From Odobenus rosmarus divergens (taxonomy: Eukaryota; Chordata; Mammalia; Carnivora; Odobenidae), in assembly GCF_000321225.1 (NCBI RefSeq), contig NW_004451512.1, positions 448,894 through 512,893 of the forward strand: 64,000 nucleotides of DNA, in the 5' to 3' direction. Below the pieces are notes generated by a model that saw only the letters and a program-made list of their open reading frames with translations, ran no database searches and was not told the origin of the DNA. Numbering within the stretch: position 1 is the stretch's first letter; each line of letters starts with the position of its first letter. The translations under genes were made by a program, and so were the position numbers. Shown here piece after piece: positions 1 to 48,705 of the stretch.

Positions 1-376
1 GAACAGGAGAGGGAGGGGGGAGGGGAGAGAGACGTCTAGAGCTGGATGCTTAGTGGGGCATCCCTCCCTGGCAAATGAGCCAGCGGCAGCAGCTACTTCC
101 TATTACAGCTCACTGGGTGGAGCTGTCACTCATGTACTAAGGATGATGAGCAGTGTCGGAGCCAGGACATCATGTGTAAGGATGCAAAGTGACACTGAGC
201 TGCCTATTTTCCCTGTCCTCTAGCACCTTGTCTGCAAGGAGTAAGCTAAACAAATTTAAACCCATGCAGCTTTCTAAAGTATTTTAAAAATTCTTTCTAC
301 CTGCGGGAGACACCCTCCTCTGCCATGTGTTGTATGCATCAGTGTGTGTCTACTCTGCACTTAAAACAGAAATCCC

Positions 377-554
377 GGGGTGCCTGGGGGGCTCAGTCGG
401 TTAAGCGTCCAACTCTTGATTTCAGCTCAGTTCATGATCACAGGGTCGTGAGATCGAGCCCTGCATCTTGGGATTCTCTCTTTCTCTCTCTCTGCCCCTC
501 CATCCACCCCCCTTCCAAGCTCACTCTCGCGCACACTCGATCAATCAATCAAAT
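377..554 (+). mobile_element. Can-SINE copy 1
   Basis: It begins GGGGTGCCTGGGGGGCTCAG and ends in a (CAAT)n A-rich tail. The target duplication AGAAATCCC is at 368-376 and 555-563. The body (ATGATCACAGGGTCGTGAG) is of an older type than most others here. It is antisense to SLC22A15. Confidence 0.9.
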
Positions 555-2099
555 AGAAATCCCAGTGAAGTCATTCCAGCCGTGGAAACACACATATTTA
601 AACCCAGTCGGGATGGTAGCAAATCAGGCATAAATAAACAAGGCCAGTTCAGGATGCGAGAGGCGTGCAGAAGCCGCTGGTGGTGGGTGAGCATGGGGAG
701 AGCATAGGCAAGGAGGGCCTATGGTCCCACGGCGGGGACTCTGCTTGCGAGGTTCCTTAATGGCAAGTTGGTCATTGGGATGCGTAATTACAGCTATTAA
801 AATCATTTCAATCCTTTTTATGGGCCCCAAGCAAAATTTAGAATGCTTGCATAATATTTAACAGTATATTTAGGGCATCCAAGAACTATTTAAAAAGAAA
901 CTACTGTGGGAAATAACCAAAGGAACAGATGTGAACCACAGAGGTATCGTTTTGCTCCCAGGTAAGGGCTTTCTTCAGTGACAGATCCACAGAAAAGACT
1001 TCAGAATTTTACGGCATCTTCAAAAACAACAGCAGTTATGTGGAATGACAGTGTCTCTATTATTGCGTATTTTAGCATTCGGAGCCCAGGGGCAAGAGGT
1101 TCATTCGAGAAGAACTCCTTTGGCTGTGTAAGATAAGAAAATAAACAGGGGCATTCTCCCTGGCTCCCAGGCTACTTTGTTTGTTCGTCTGTTTTTTATC
1201 CCCTGAAGGCCAGAATCTAAAGTTAATCTGCCCCAAAAAAACCCCCAAAAAACCCAAAAAACCTAAACACAAGAAGTAAATCATCCTCAAGAAGTAGGCA
1301 GAGGGTTTGACTGTCTCTATGACATGCAAATGCAGATTTTAATGGAGCCTGAAGCACCTGAACATATTTTGTAAATGTCTGCAATAGGCAGAACCCAGAT
1401 GAGTAGCTCCTGGGCTGGGTCGTCAGGTCTGGCTTTTCAAAGTTCCCTTAATCTCCATGTCTCCAAGCTTGCGTCCCCTGTTCCACATTTACTGTGCGTC
1501 TGTCATATTCCCGCACGGTGCTGGGTCTGTGGGGAAGGCGGCAGTGGATATGCCCTGGCCCCTAACCATACAGGTGGCAGCCAGCGCTTGGCTGGGTAGA
1601 AAAAGAGAATCATGATACAGAAAAATCTATGCACAGCTTCTTCCCCTCAATCTGCTGTTCTTTACAGCTTTATATCTAAGATCACTTTCATATAAAATTA
1701 TTCTCCTTAATCCCCACATGAAAATGTAGGTTTCTATGCAGCCTTCATGGCAAATACATTCCAACCACAGCACAAAAGTCCTTCGAGCCAGTAAATATGC
1801 TGTTCACACCCAATCCTGGACCCAGTCTACGGCACCCTAGCAGAATGGACAGGCATTCCTAGGAGATACTGTGGGTTCTAGACCACTGCAATAAAGTGAG
1901 TATTGCAGTAAAGCAAGTCAGATGAATTTTTTGGTTTCCCAGTGCCCAGGAAAGTTATGTTTATACTATATTGCAGTCTGTTAAGTGTGCAAAAGCATTG
2001 CATCTAAAAAAACAATGTAGATACCTTAATTTAAAATATTTTATTGCTAAAAAATGCTAACCATCATCTGACCTTTCAGTGAGTCATCATCTTTTTGCT

Positions 2100-3846
2100 G
2101 GTGGAAGGTCTTGCCTTGATGTTGATGGCTGCTGATGGAACAGGGTGGTGATTGCTGAAGGCTGGGGTGGTTGAGGCAATTTCTTAAAATAATACAACAC
2201 TGAAGTGTGCCGCATCAGTCAACTCTTCCTTTCATGAGCATTTTCTCTGTGGCATGTGATGCTGTTTGACAGCATTCTATCCACAGTAGGACTTCTTTCA
2301 GAATTGGAGTCAATTCTCTCAAACCCTGCTGCTGCTGTATCAACAAAGTTTACGTAATATTCTAAATCCTTGAATGGTGATTAACATAACAATAAAAAAA
2401 TTAAAAAAATAAAAAAATATTCTAAATCCTTTGTTGCCATTTCCACAATCTTCATAGCATCTTCACCAGGAGTCGATTCCATCTCAAGAAACCACTTTCT
2501 TTGCTCATCCATAAGAAAGTGACTCTTCATCCATTCAAGTTTGATCATGAGATAGCCGCAATTCAGTCCCGTCTTCAGGCTCTACTTCTCATTCTCGTTC
2601 TCTTGCTGTTTCTACCACATCTGCAGTTACTGTCTCCACTGAAGTCTTGAACACCTCAAGGTCATCTATGAGTGTTGGAATCCACTTCTTCCAAACTCTT
2701 GTTAATGTTAATATTTTGACCTCTTCCTATGAATCATGAATGTTCTTAATGTCTTCTAGAATGATGAATCTTTTCCAGAAGGTTTCCAATGAACTCTCCC
2801 CAGCTCCATCAAAAGAATCACTATCCACAGCACCAATATTGTTATGAAATGTATGTCTTAAATAATAAGATTTGAAAGTTGAAATGACTCCTTGATCCAT
2901 GGGCTGCAGAATAGATGTGTTGGCAGGCATGAAAACAATATTGATCTCATTGTCTGTCTCCATCAGAGCTCTTGCGCACCCAGATGTATTGTGAGTGAGC
3001 AGTAATATTTTGAAAGGAATCTTTTTTTTTTTTCTCTGAGCAGTAGGTCTCAATAGTGGGCTGAAAATATTTGTAAACAAATGTGCTGTCATCTGTTTAC
3101 AAGGCTTTGTTGCTCCCTTTAGAGAGAGGCAGAGTAGATTTAGCGTAGTTCTTAAGGGCCCTAGGATTCTCAGAATGGTCAGTGAGCACTGCTTTCACTT
3201 TAAGTCACCGGCTGCATTATCCCCTATCAAGAGTCAGCATGTCCAGGTACTAACTTCCCTTCTCTCGCTATAAAAGTCCTAAATGGCATCTTCTTCCAAA
3301 AGAAAGCTGTTTCATCTATGTGGAAATCTATTTTTCAGTGTAGCCACCTTCATGAGTTGTCTTAGCTAGATCTTCTGGAGAACTTGCTGCAGCTTCTACA
3401 TCAGCACTTGCTGCTTCATCTTGTGCTTTTATATTGTGGAGACGGTTGCTTTCCTTAAACCTCATGGACCAACCTCTGTTAGCTTCAGACTTTCCTTCTG
3501 CAGCTCCCTCACCTCTCTCAGCCTTCAGAGAATTGAAGAGAGTTAGGGCCTTGCTCTGGATCAGGCTCTGGCTTAAGGCAATGTTGTGGCTGGTTTGATC
3601 TTTTGTCCAGAACACTAGAACTTTCTCCATATCAGCAATAAGACTGTTTTGCTTTTAATCATCCATGTGTTCACTGGAGTAGCACTTCTGATTTCCTTTA
3701 AGAACTTTTCCTTTATTCACAACTTGGCCAACTGTTTGGTGAAGAAGCCTAGCTTTCAGCCTATCTTTGGCTTTCAACATGACTTCCTTGCTAAGCTGAG
3801 TCATTTCTAGCTTTTGATTTGAAGTGAGAGACATGTGACTCTTCAC
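2100..3846 (-). pseudogene. Tigger1 transposase relic (TIGD-like)
   Basis: Three separated frames in minus-strand order show the transposase. 3846-3655 covers the N-terminal DNA-binding part. 3630-3328 includes [16 protein letters not shown] and [15 protein letters not shown]. 3092-2727 belongs to the DDE catalytic region, with KIPFKILLLTHNTSG and LQPMDQGVISTFK. Stops and shifts separate them, and the catalytic-site sequence reads HNTSG where Tigger1 has DNAPG, so the first Asp is lost. It cannot encode an active enzyme. Confidence 0.85.
2372..2415 (+). mobile_element. 44-bp L1 3' tail insertion inside Tigger1
   Basis: The segment GAATGGTGATTAACATAACA followed by A-rich sequence is the extreme 3' end of a carnivore L1. 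It is bounded by a perfect 16-bp direct repeat, AATATTCTAAATCCTT, at 2356-2371 and 2416-2431. This is a complete target-primed insertion with almost all of the L1 missing. Confidence 0.85.
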
Positions 3847-4344
3847 TCGAAAACATAGAGACCATTGGTAGGCCTAATTAACTGGCCTAATTCCAATATT
3901 GTTGTGTCTCCAGGAACAGAGGCCCCAAAGAGGGAGAGACATGGGGGAATGGCCAGTCAGTGGAACAGCCAGAACACACACAACATTTATTAAGTTCACT
4001 GTCATAAAAATGTGGTTCGTGGTGCCCCCAAACAATTATAACAGTAACACCAAGGATCACCGATCACAGATCACCATGACAAATCTAATACTAACGAAAA
4101 AATTTGAAATATTGCGAGAATTAACAAAATGTGACACAGAGTCACGCACTGAGGAAATACTACTGGAAAATGGTGCCAGTAGACTTGCTTGATGCAGGGT
4201 TGCCCACAAACCTTCAACCGTAAAACACACAATCTCTGAGAAGCACAGTAAAATGTGGAGCTTCTATACAGTACTACAACACGTGTGCCGTTCACACCCT
4301 GTATGCACTGCCTGTCCACTTCTCCCCTTTCTGCTTCATTCTTT

Positions 4345-4542
4345 TTTTTTTTTAAAGATTTTATTTATTTATCTGAGAGAGAGAATGAGAGAGAGAGAGC
4401 ACATGAGAGCGGGGAGGGTCGGAGGGAGAAGCAGACTCCCCGCCGGGCAGGGAGCCTGATGCGGGACTCGATCTTGGGACTCCAGGATCGTGACCTGAGC
4501 CGAAGGCAGTCGCTTAACCAACTGAGCCACCCAGGCGCCCCT
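4345..4542 (-). mobile_element. Can-SINE copy 2
   Basis: A poly(T) start, TTTATTTATTTATCTGAGAG and the head end GCCACCCAGGCGCCCC identify it. The target duplication CTGCTTCATTCTTT is at 4331-4344 and 4543-4556. Confidence 0.95.
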
Positions 4543-5232
4543 CTGCTTCATTCTTTAAGCAGAGCCATCTTGAATCATTTGGTGCGATTCACATGAATGC
4601 TGAGAGCATGTTGGGAGGCGGGTAGGAATAAGCTAAGCGAGAAAATCAGATTCAGAGAATGCCTATCTGTTCATGCACTGATTTGCACATGTGGCTTTGA
4701 GTCCTTCATTTCACACTCCCAGGACTCCATTTGTGCAAGGAACAACACTGCCCACCCCCCGGGAGTGAGCGAGCGAGTATGTCACATAAAGTACAGGACA
4801 GGGTGCTACAACTAGAGCGTGCTATCTGAACAATTTGATGCTAACACCAAAGGTAGGGACTTTAAACTCCTACTTAGAAACTCTTCTAATATGCGTGCTT
4901 CCCCCCCCTTTTTTTTTTGGAGGTTGTTGGGGGTACTTAAGTATTTACAGGAAAGAGCTCAGGAGCAAAGATGTGTTTCTGCTGTGTATTTACTCAAGTT
5001 CGGTAAACCTGCCATCCATAAACTGTGGGTTCCTCCTTGACCGGAGGGTACTGCGAAAGCCGAGCTGAGCACAACACGGGCATTAAGAGACAGAGGACTT
5101 GTTCTTGTGAAAACCACTTCAAGCTGACAAATCAGGTAAAAGTTTCTGTAACCCTGCAGAAGGAACACATTATCAACAGCCCGTTAGCAACCTGAGTTGA
5201 GGATCAAGACAACACCCCTTAGGTATAATTAC

Positions 5233-43137
<37,905 letters not shown>

Positions 43138-43443
43138 GGCGGGCCTGGCCCGGCAGCCCCGGCTCGGCCGGCGGCGCGGAGCGGGAGCGGGGGCGGGGGC
43201 GGGGGCCGAGACGGGGGAGGGGCGGGGGGCGGGGCGGCGCGTGTGCGCGGGCGGGGCGCCGGGGCCGCGGGGCTTCCTGCTAGGGCTCTGGGTCCGCGAG
43301 GGCTGGCTGAGCGCGCGGCTCACGGGGCGAGGGAAGAGGAAGTGGGCTCGGGCTGAGGCATCCTCGCGGATGGAGAAACACGGAAGCAGCGGCCAGTCGG
43401 CGCCCGGGCCCCGCTTGGGGCGGGGGCGCGGTAACTGAGTGGC

Positions 43444-43455
43444 CCGATGGCGGCT
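43444..43455 (+). promoter_or_regulatory. YY1-type site at promoter edge
   Basis: The sequence CCGATGGCGGCT contains the YY1 core ATGGCGGC. It lies about 310 bases upstream of the SLC22A15 start codon, on the opposite strand, at the outer edge of the CpG island. YY1 sites of this kind usually lie close to transcription starts. The same ATG opens a 78-codon plus-strand frame (43447-43683) with no family resemblance; a divergent noncoding transcript is possible but unproven. Confidence 0.4.
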
Positions 43456-43879
43456 CAGCGTTGTTTGTCCTTTTGCACAAATCGGGTTGGGGGGGGTGGG
43501 GGCGTTGTGGAGCCTTCGGAGCAGAGTGCTGCTCAGGCTTGCTTTGCAGTCCTACTCCGTGCTAGCTTTGTAGGGGTCACAGGTAAACAAATTCTCACAA
43601 AGCCGCGAGCTTCTTTTGCGAACAGAAATATGCAGGAGGTAGAAAGGAAATACCCAAGAGTGAAGGTGTGGGACAGGAGGTGATGGATGCCAAAGTGTTC
43701 GAAGGCTCAGCAGCGTTTGCCAGGCGGGAAGGGTGCGGAGGAAGATGAGGCAGGGCCGAGTGAGGGGTCGCCGGCCTTGAGACCCCTCATTCCCGCACCT
43801 CTTGAGCTTTAACAGCTGCCTACGGTTCCCTCGTCCAGGCCATGACCCCCAATACAATGTGGACGGAAGAGGTGACCAA

Positions 43880-45340
43880 CTAATGTTTTATTTAGGCTTT
43901 CACGTCTAAGGGAACGAGATAGGCCTGTAGTTTTCCTCCTACTGTCCCCGTCTGCATTTGGCGGTGAGCTCACCCCAGCTTCCTAAAAGGAGTTGGAAGT
44001 GTTTGGTAAAACTCTCCTTTAAACCATCTGGATTGGCTTGTTTTGCAGGGCGATCCCCTTTATTAGATAGATAGATTACATACATTTTTTTATGGCTTTC
44101 TGTTTTTAAATTACTTTTTTTCCTAAAAATGTTTCTATTTTATCGACTTTTGTTGGTTTTGTAATAAACTTGTTCGTCTTGTTCCCTTAGGGTTTTATAA
44201 AATCATGCTCTGGCTCTATTTGTGCCCTGTTTTTCATTGTTAATTCGTTTATTGTTTATTTTTCATTCTTATCAGTCATGCTAGAGGTTTCTCTTTTTTT
44301 TAAAGACCCAATTTTTATTTTGTGGTTTTTCTTTGTTTTCTATTTTGTGGATTATGTGAATTCTTTTCCTCCTTACCTTTGTTACTGTGTAATTCTTTTA
44401 TTAGCTACATGACTTGAAAGTTTAACTTATTTGCTTTTAATTTTACTTTTTTAAGAATAATTCTATTTCAGGCTATGCATTTCTCTTTGACCTACAAGTT
44501 TTGTCATGTGGTTTTTTTGCCTTTAGTTTGGAATATTTCATTCCATGACATCCTAATGTCCTCTTTAAACTAATGAACGATTTGTTAATGCTTTTTTTTT
44601 TTAGTTTACAAGTAAATGTTATTGCTATTTTTAAACCATCCTTTTATTGTTGATTACTAATTTAAGTATTTAACTGCTTTTTGAACAGAGATGATATTAA
44701 ATCTTGGAAACTGTTTTATGTTTCTTGTGACCAAGTATGCAGTCATTTTAGAAAAATAGACTGAGTGTATTGAAAATACTCTCCATTTGTTTGGGTGTAA
44801 GTTTCTCTATATATTAGATCAAGCTTGTTAATTGTATTCAAGTAATGTGTATTGCCACTGGATATATCAGTTTTTAATAAATGTGTCAAAATCTTCCAAA
44901 ATGTGTATCATTTTTGAGTTTTTATCAAGTTCTTTTTATTTCTGTAGGTTCATAAAAGTACCAATTATTCAATTCCTTTTATCATGATAAAAAGCTCTTT
45001 TCTCTTTTAATGCTTTTTGTCTTGATTTTTATTTTGTCTAATGTTAATATTGCTGCATCAGGGGGTTTTTTTGGCTTGTTTTCCTTGTAATCTTTATTTT
45101 CATCCTTTTGTGTTCATTATGTTCTACGCATGTTTATGGAAGGAGGGTCTTTTTGTCCATCCAATTTGATAGTCTTTGTCTTTTAACATGTGAATTAAAT
45201 CCATTTATATTTATTGTGAGCAATATATTTGGGATGATTTCTTCATTTTCTGTTTGCCATCATCATTTTTCCCCCCTTCTTTGCCATCTGTTGGAGTCTG
45301 AAAGCCATTTTCATCCTGCCCTTCCTTCTTTTTGCTTTTT
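43880..45340 (-). repeat. Old L1 ORF2 5' half, antisense
   Basis: GGAGTTGGAAGTGTTTGGTA, TTTTGTAATAAACTTGTTCG, TTGAAAATACTCTCCATTTG and CATTTATATTTATTGTGAGC occur in the order expected for antisense L1 ORF2. Strongly diverged, with no open frame. It starts about 0.4 kb from the CpG island. Confidence 0.75.
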
Positions 45341-45411
45341 GGGGACCTACAGATTGCATCATTATTATTAATTATTATTATTATTATTTTGGTAGTTACG
45401 CTTATATTTTT

Positions 45412-45619
45412 TTTAAAGGATTTTTTTTTAAGATTTTATTTATTTATTTGAGAAAGCAAGAATGAGAGAGAGAGAGAGAGCACGAGAGGGGGGAGGGTCA
45501 GAGGGAGAAGCAGACTCCCCACTGAGCAGGGAGCCCGATGCGGGATTCGATCCCAGGACTCCAGGATCATGACCTGAGCCGAAGGCAGTTGCCAAACCAA
45601 CTGAGCCACCCAGGCGCCC
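45412..45619 (-). mobile_element. Can-SINE copy 14
   Basis: The long duplication AGTTACGCTTATATTTTT at 45394-45411 and 45620-45637 frames a full SINE ending GCCACCCAGGCGCCC. Confidence 0.95.
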
Positions 45620-45689
45620 AGTTACGCTTATATTTTTAACATCTATATAACCATACACTCTTCTATAATGTTCATAGTTATTTAATACA

Positions 45690-46215
45690 TCGATTCTCTT
45701 TTAAAACTCACAGGAACCTACACAAGAGTCTGAAGGGTTGCAGAACAAGTCTCCCCAGCATTTGTCACTTTAGCATGTTGACTATTTTTAGCAGAAGGCA
45801 ATGGAGGCACAGCAGACTCAAGAAAAATTTTCCTCTCCTTTAAACTACGTAAAAGAATCTAGATAGGAGGCCTTTCCCAGAAAGAGAATGATTACTAAGA
45901 GATAACTTTTTTTATCTGAAAGACTTACCTGTGTGGCACGACAAACATCTAATTACCAAACATCTGCTCTTCTTACTGTCCTATGAATCACCCTTTACCT
46001 CTTTGAAGCCCCAGGCCCCTATCCCATTCCTTAGTTCAGGATAGCGTATAAGCCTCAAGTGCCCCACTTGTCCTTGGATCTCATATTCATAGTCCCTGTA
46101 TGGATGAAATTAAATGTTTTTCTCCTGTTAATCCATTTTGTGTTAGTATTAGACCAGCCAAAGAACCTAGAATGGTAAAAGGAAAATGTTTTCTCCCCAA
46201 CAATTCCAAAAACGC
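45690..46215 (+). repeat. LTR-like relic, family uncertain
   Basis: CTTTCCCAGAAAGAGAATGA, then AATGTTTTTCTCCTGTTAAT and AGACCAGCCAAAGAACCTAG, resemble the 3' end of an endogenous-retrovirus LTR (usual pattern TTTCTCCTGTTAATCTG ... AGACCAGCCAGAAGAACC). No internal viral genes follow. Confidence 0.4.
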
Positions 46216-47079
46216 TTTATCTGAGAAAATATTGGGAGGGCATAAAGATGTGATATTCCGGAAAACTTTGTTAGGTGACTCAAGAAGTTACTGTTGTGGT
46301 GCTAAAACATTGATGGAGAAGATTCATGTGAAGTGTTTTATTAAAAAACTTCTATTGTTAAGAAAAATTAGCCTGCACTTGGAAATAATAAGAAAGCAAG
46401 AAGAGGACTGTGTGTCCTTTCAATGTAGTAATGAAGCGTCGTTTAACAGGTCCACCCTAGGATTACTTAATTCTCTAAGAGAATTTGCCTGTGTTTAACT
46501 TGTGTATTTACTACAAATTAGAGTCCAGATACTGTGCAGTTCCATGTAAATTTGTAGATTTTTTTTTTTTGGTAGAGATGTAAACAACTATGTTCAATAG
46601 AAAAGATAACCTATTACTTCATTACTGTATAAAACATTCACTTGTTTTGTACAAATCTAGAAATCCTATTTTAACATGCTTTTTTTTTTTTTTTTTAGAA
46701 ATTACCAGCTCCTCAACTGTTCTTAGCACCAGCTTTTCCAGAGTACTGGTTCTTTTATCAGTTAAAATAAAATCTTTGACATGGGTTCATTCTCTATTGG
46801 TAAGAAAGTCATAGTTTTAACTTTTGAAAATTTTTCTTTGACATCATGATGTAGGGGGAATGGAAAAACTATAAATTAATATTCATATGATATAGCTAAC
46901 TTAATAAACTGTTAAGTAGAAATTGGGTTATTTCATCTTCTGAAAAGTTTATATATTAATTCATCTTGTATTAGACATATATGGACATATATGCTTAAAG
47001 AAGTTGGCTAGTGTGAGAACAGAAAGTACAACCTGTGGATTGTCAGAAATGAGATCTGATGGGTTGATAGAGGCCAGGT

Positions 47080-47475
47080 ATGCAGTGCTAAGGAGCTCTC
47101 TATCTCCTACAGGTGATAGAGAACCACTGAAGAATTTTAAGCTAGAGTTGGTATGATTTTTAAAAGATGACTTGGCAGCAGTGTTAAAAGCATGTAACAC
47201 CAGTTGAAGCACTGCTCTAATGGCCCAGGCAAGAACCAATGAGGACCTGAGAGCTTAAACCAGAACAGTAATAATAAAGATGGAGAAGTGAAGTCAAATT
47301 TAAAGTAAAATTTCAAAAATTGATATAACTGCATTTTGCACAGGCAAAAGAGAGAGAATCAGGAATGACTCCTATGTTTCTGACCTTGATGACTGGGAAA
47401 ATGGAGGTACTATTAACTAAGGTAGGGAACACAGAGGGTGGAATTAGGTTGGTAGTGGTGGGTTGCAGAGCCTAG
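47080..47475. repeat. Unassigned old interspersed repeat
   Basis: GGCCCAGGCAAGAACCAATG, CAGGAATGACTCCTATGTTT and GGGAACACAGAGGGTGGAAT match a phrase series I know from many mammalian loci (GTCCAGGCGAGAGGTGATGA, AAGGATGACTCCCAGGTTT). I cannot name the family from memory. Confidence 0.45.
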
Positions 47476-48544
47476 GACAGGAATGGTGGCACAGACCAGC
47501 ATTGCTCTTTTAAATGGTCATTGCCCCTTTAAGATCCTGCCCTTCCCCCTTAACCCACCCAGGCCCCTGCTGGATTTCCTTGCCCTAATTTACAGTCAGC
47601 ACCAGAGCTTCTGAGCATGCGCTGAAGAAAGAGCTGGACTAATTAAAGCTCTCCTGAGGTTCAAGGTATTGCATCTGTGGCTCTTAGCAAAGAGTTCCAT
47701 TTTGAGAGAGTATTTTCCCCATCTGACTATTCTTTTCTCATTTTTCTTTTTCTTAAGCCCCTTCCTACCATAATTTTATAGTACCTGAATCTTTCCTTTA
47801 TCACTCAGGAGTAATGAGCTTTGCGGTTTTTTTTTTTTTTTTAATAAAAAATTAAAATAATGTTTAGAATAGGGTGTCTGTCAAATACATACTTTTGGGG
47901 ATCTGAGAAGAAAAACGGTAAACTTTATCTGGTAAATTATATAAGGCTTTGAGGCAAATAGACTTAGTCATTATCATCTTTCTAAATTATTATTCTAAAA
48001 GCTGCACACCTAACCACTGTATCATGTCTTCTGCTCTATTGGTAATTTGGTGTCCCAGAAGGCTACTGAAATTTGGTGTGCAAGATAACAAGACTTCACG
48101 CACGTCAGGTGTTGTTTCAAGTCCTCAGAAATCAGTGTCAGAGACCCACCTGAATGTACTGAGAATTACTATCTTCTTTAAAAATCTGAAGAACATTTTT
48201 CCTTCTTCATAAACCTCCATGCTGTGATAACCCTTCATTGTTAATACTTCACAGCAACATACCTTAATAAATATAACCGAAGTACAAATACCTCTGTGAA
48301 CAGTAAGTTGATATAAACAAAGCAAATATGATGAGAATAACCAGATCACAAGGAAGCATCCCTCCTGGGAGGAAGGAGCAAGAAGACTGAGGGAGGAGAA
48401 GCAAAAAGCAGATGGAATTGGCAGGGAGATGGATGTGTCTCCATCAACCAGCCTCCCAAACCAACAACTGTCATTCGTATACTAAAATAAATCTAAATTA
48501 ATGGGGAGAAATTGACCATTCCCATGTCTTAAACCTTAGCAATA

Positions 48545-48705
48545 AAAGAAAAGAGGATGGGCATTAAAGAGAGCACGTGATATGATGAGCACTGGGTGTT
48601 CTATGCGACTGATGATTTACTGAACTTTAAGTCTGAAACTAATGATGTACTATATGTTGGCTAACTGAATTTAAATTAAAAAACCCCCAAAAACCAGAAA
48701 ACAAA
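48545..48705 (+). mobile_element. Carnivore L1 extreme 3' end
   Basis: GGATGGGCATTAAAGAGAGC, ATGAGCACTGGGTGTTCTAT and AACTAATGATGTACTATATG, then an A-rich tail. Heavily 5' truncated. Confidence 0.88.

Larger units (their letters stand above)
1850..4255 (-). mobile_element. Tigger1-like DNA transposon, decayed
   Basis: The 3' end at 1850 begins CAGGCATTCCTAGGAGATAC and resembles the Tigger1 terminal repeat. The other end near 4255 (AGAAGCACAGTAAAATG) is degraded. The length of about 2.4 kb fits a full Tigger1. It is a pogo/Tc1-mariner-class cut-and-paste element that was active in early eutherians. A 44-bp L1 tail is inserted at 2372-2415. Confidence 0.9.
1..5232 (-). other. SLC22A15 intron 6 (partial)
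   Basis: The donor GTAATT is at 5232. The intron runs off the window. It holds a SINE at 377-554, a Tigger1-like transposon at 1850-4255 and a SINE at 4345-4542. In 1-366, 564-1849 and 4557-5232 I recognise nothing beyond short A- or T-runs. Confidence 0.8.

Noticed and set aside
2727..3630. A domesticated TIGD-type transposase gene
   Set aside because: Frames are broken, the first catalytic Asp is lost and an L1 tail interrupts the element, so it is a dead Tigger copy.
1..5232. SLC22A15 exon 7
   Set aside because: I looked for the remainder of helix 7 (after LMFIW) on the minus strand and found no matching frame; it should lie beyond the window.
46100..46498. 132-codon plus-strand frame upstream of the gene
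   Set aside because: The first third overlaps an LTR-like relic, and the rest has no recognised domain.
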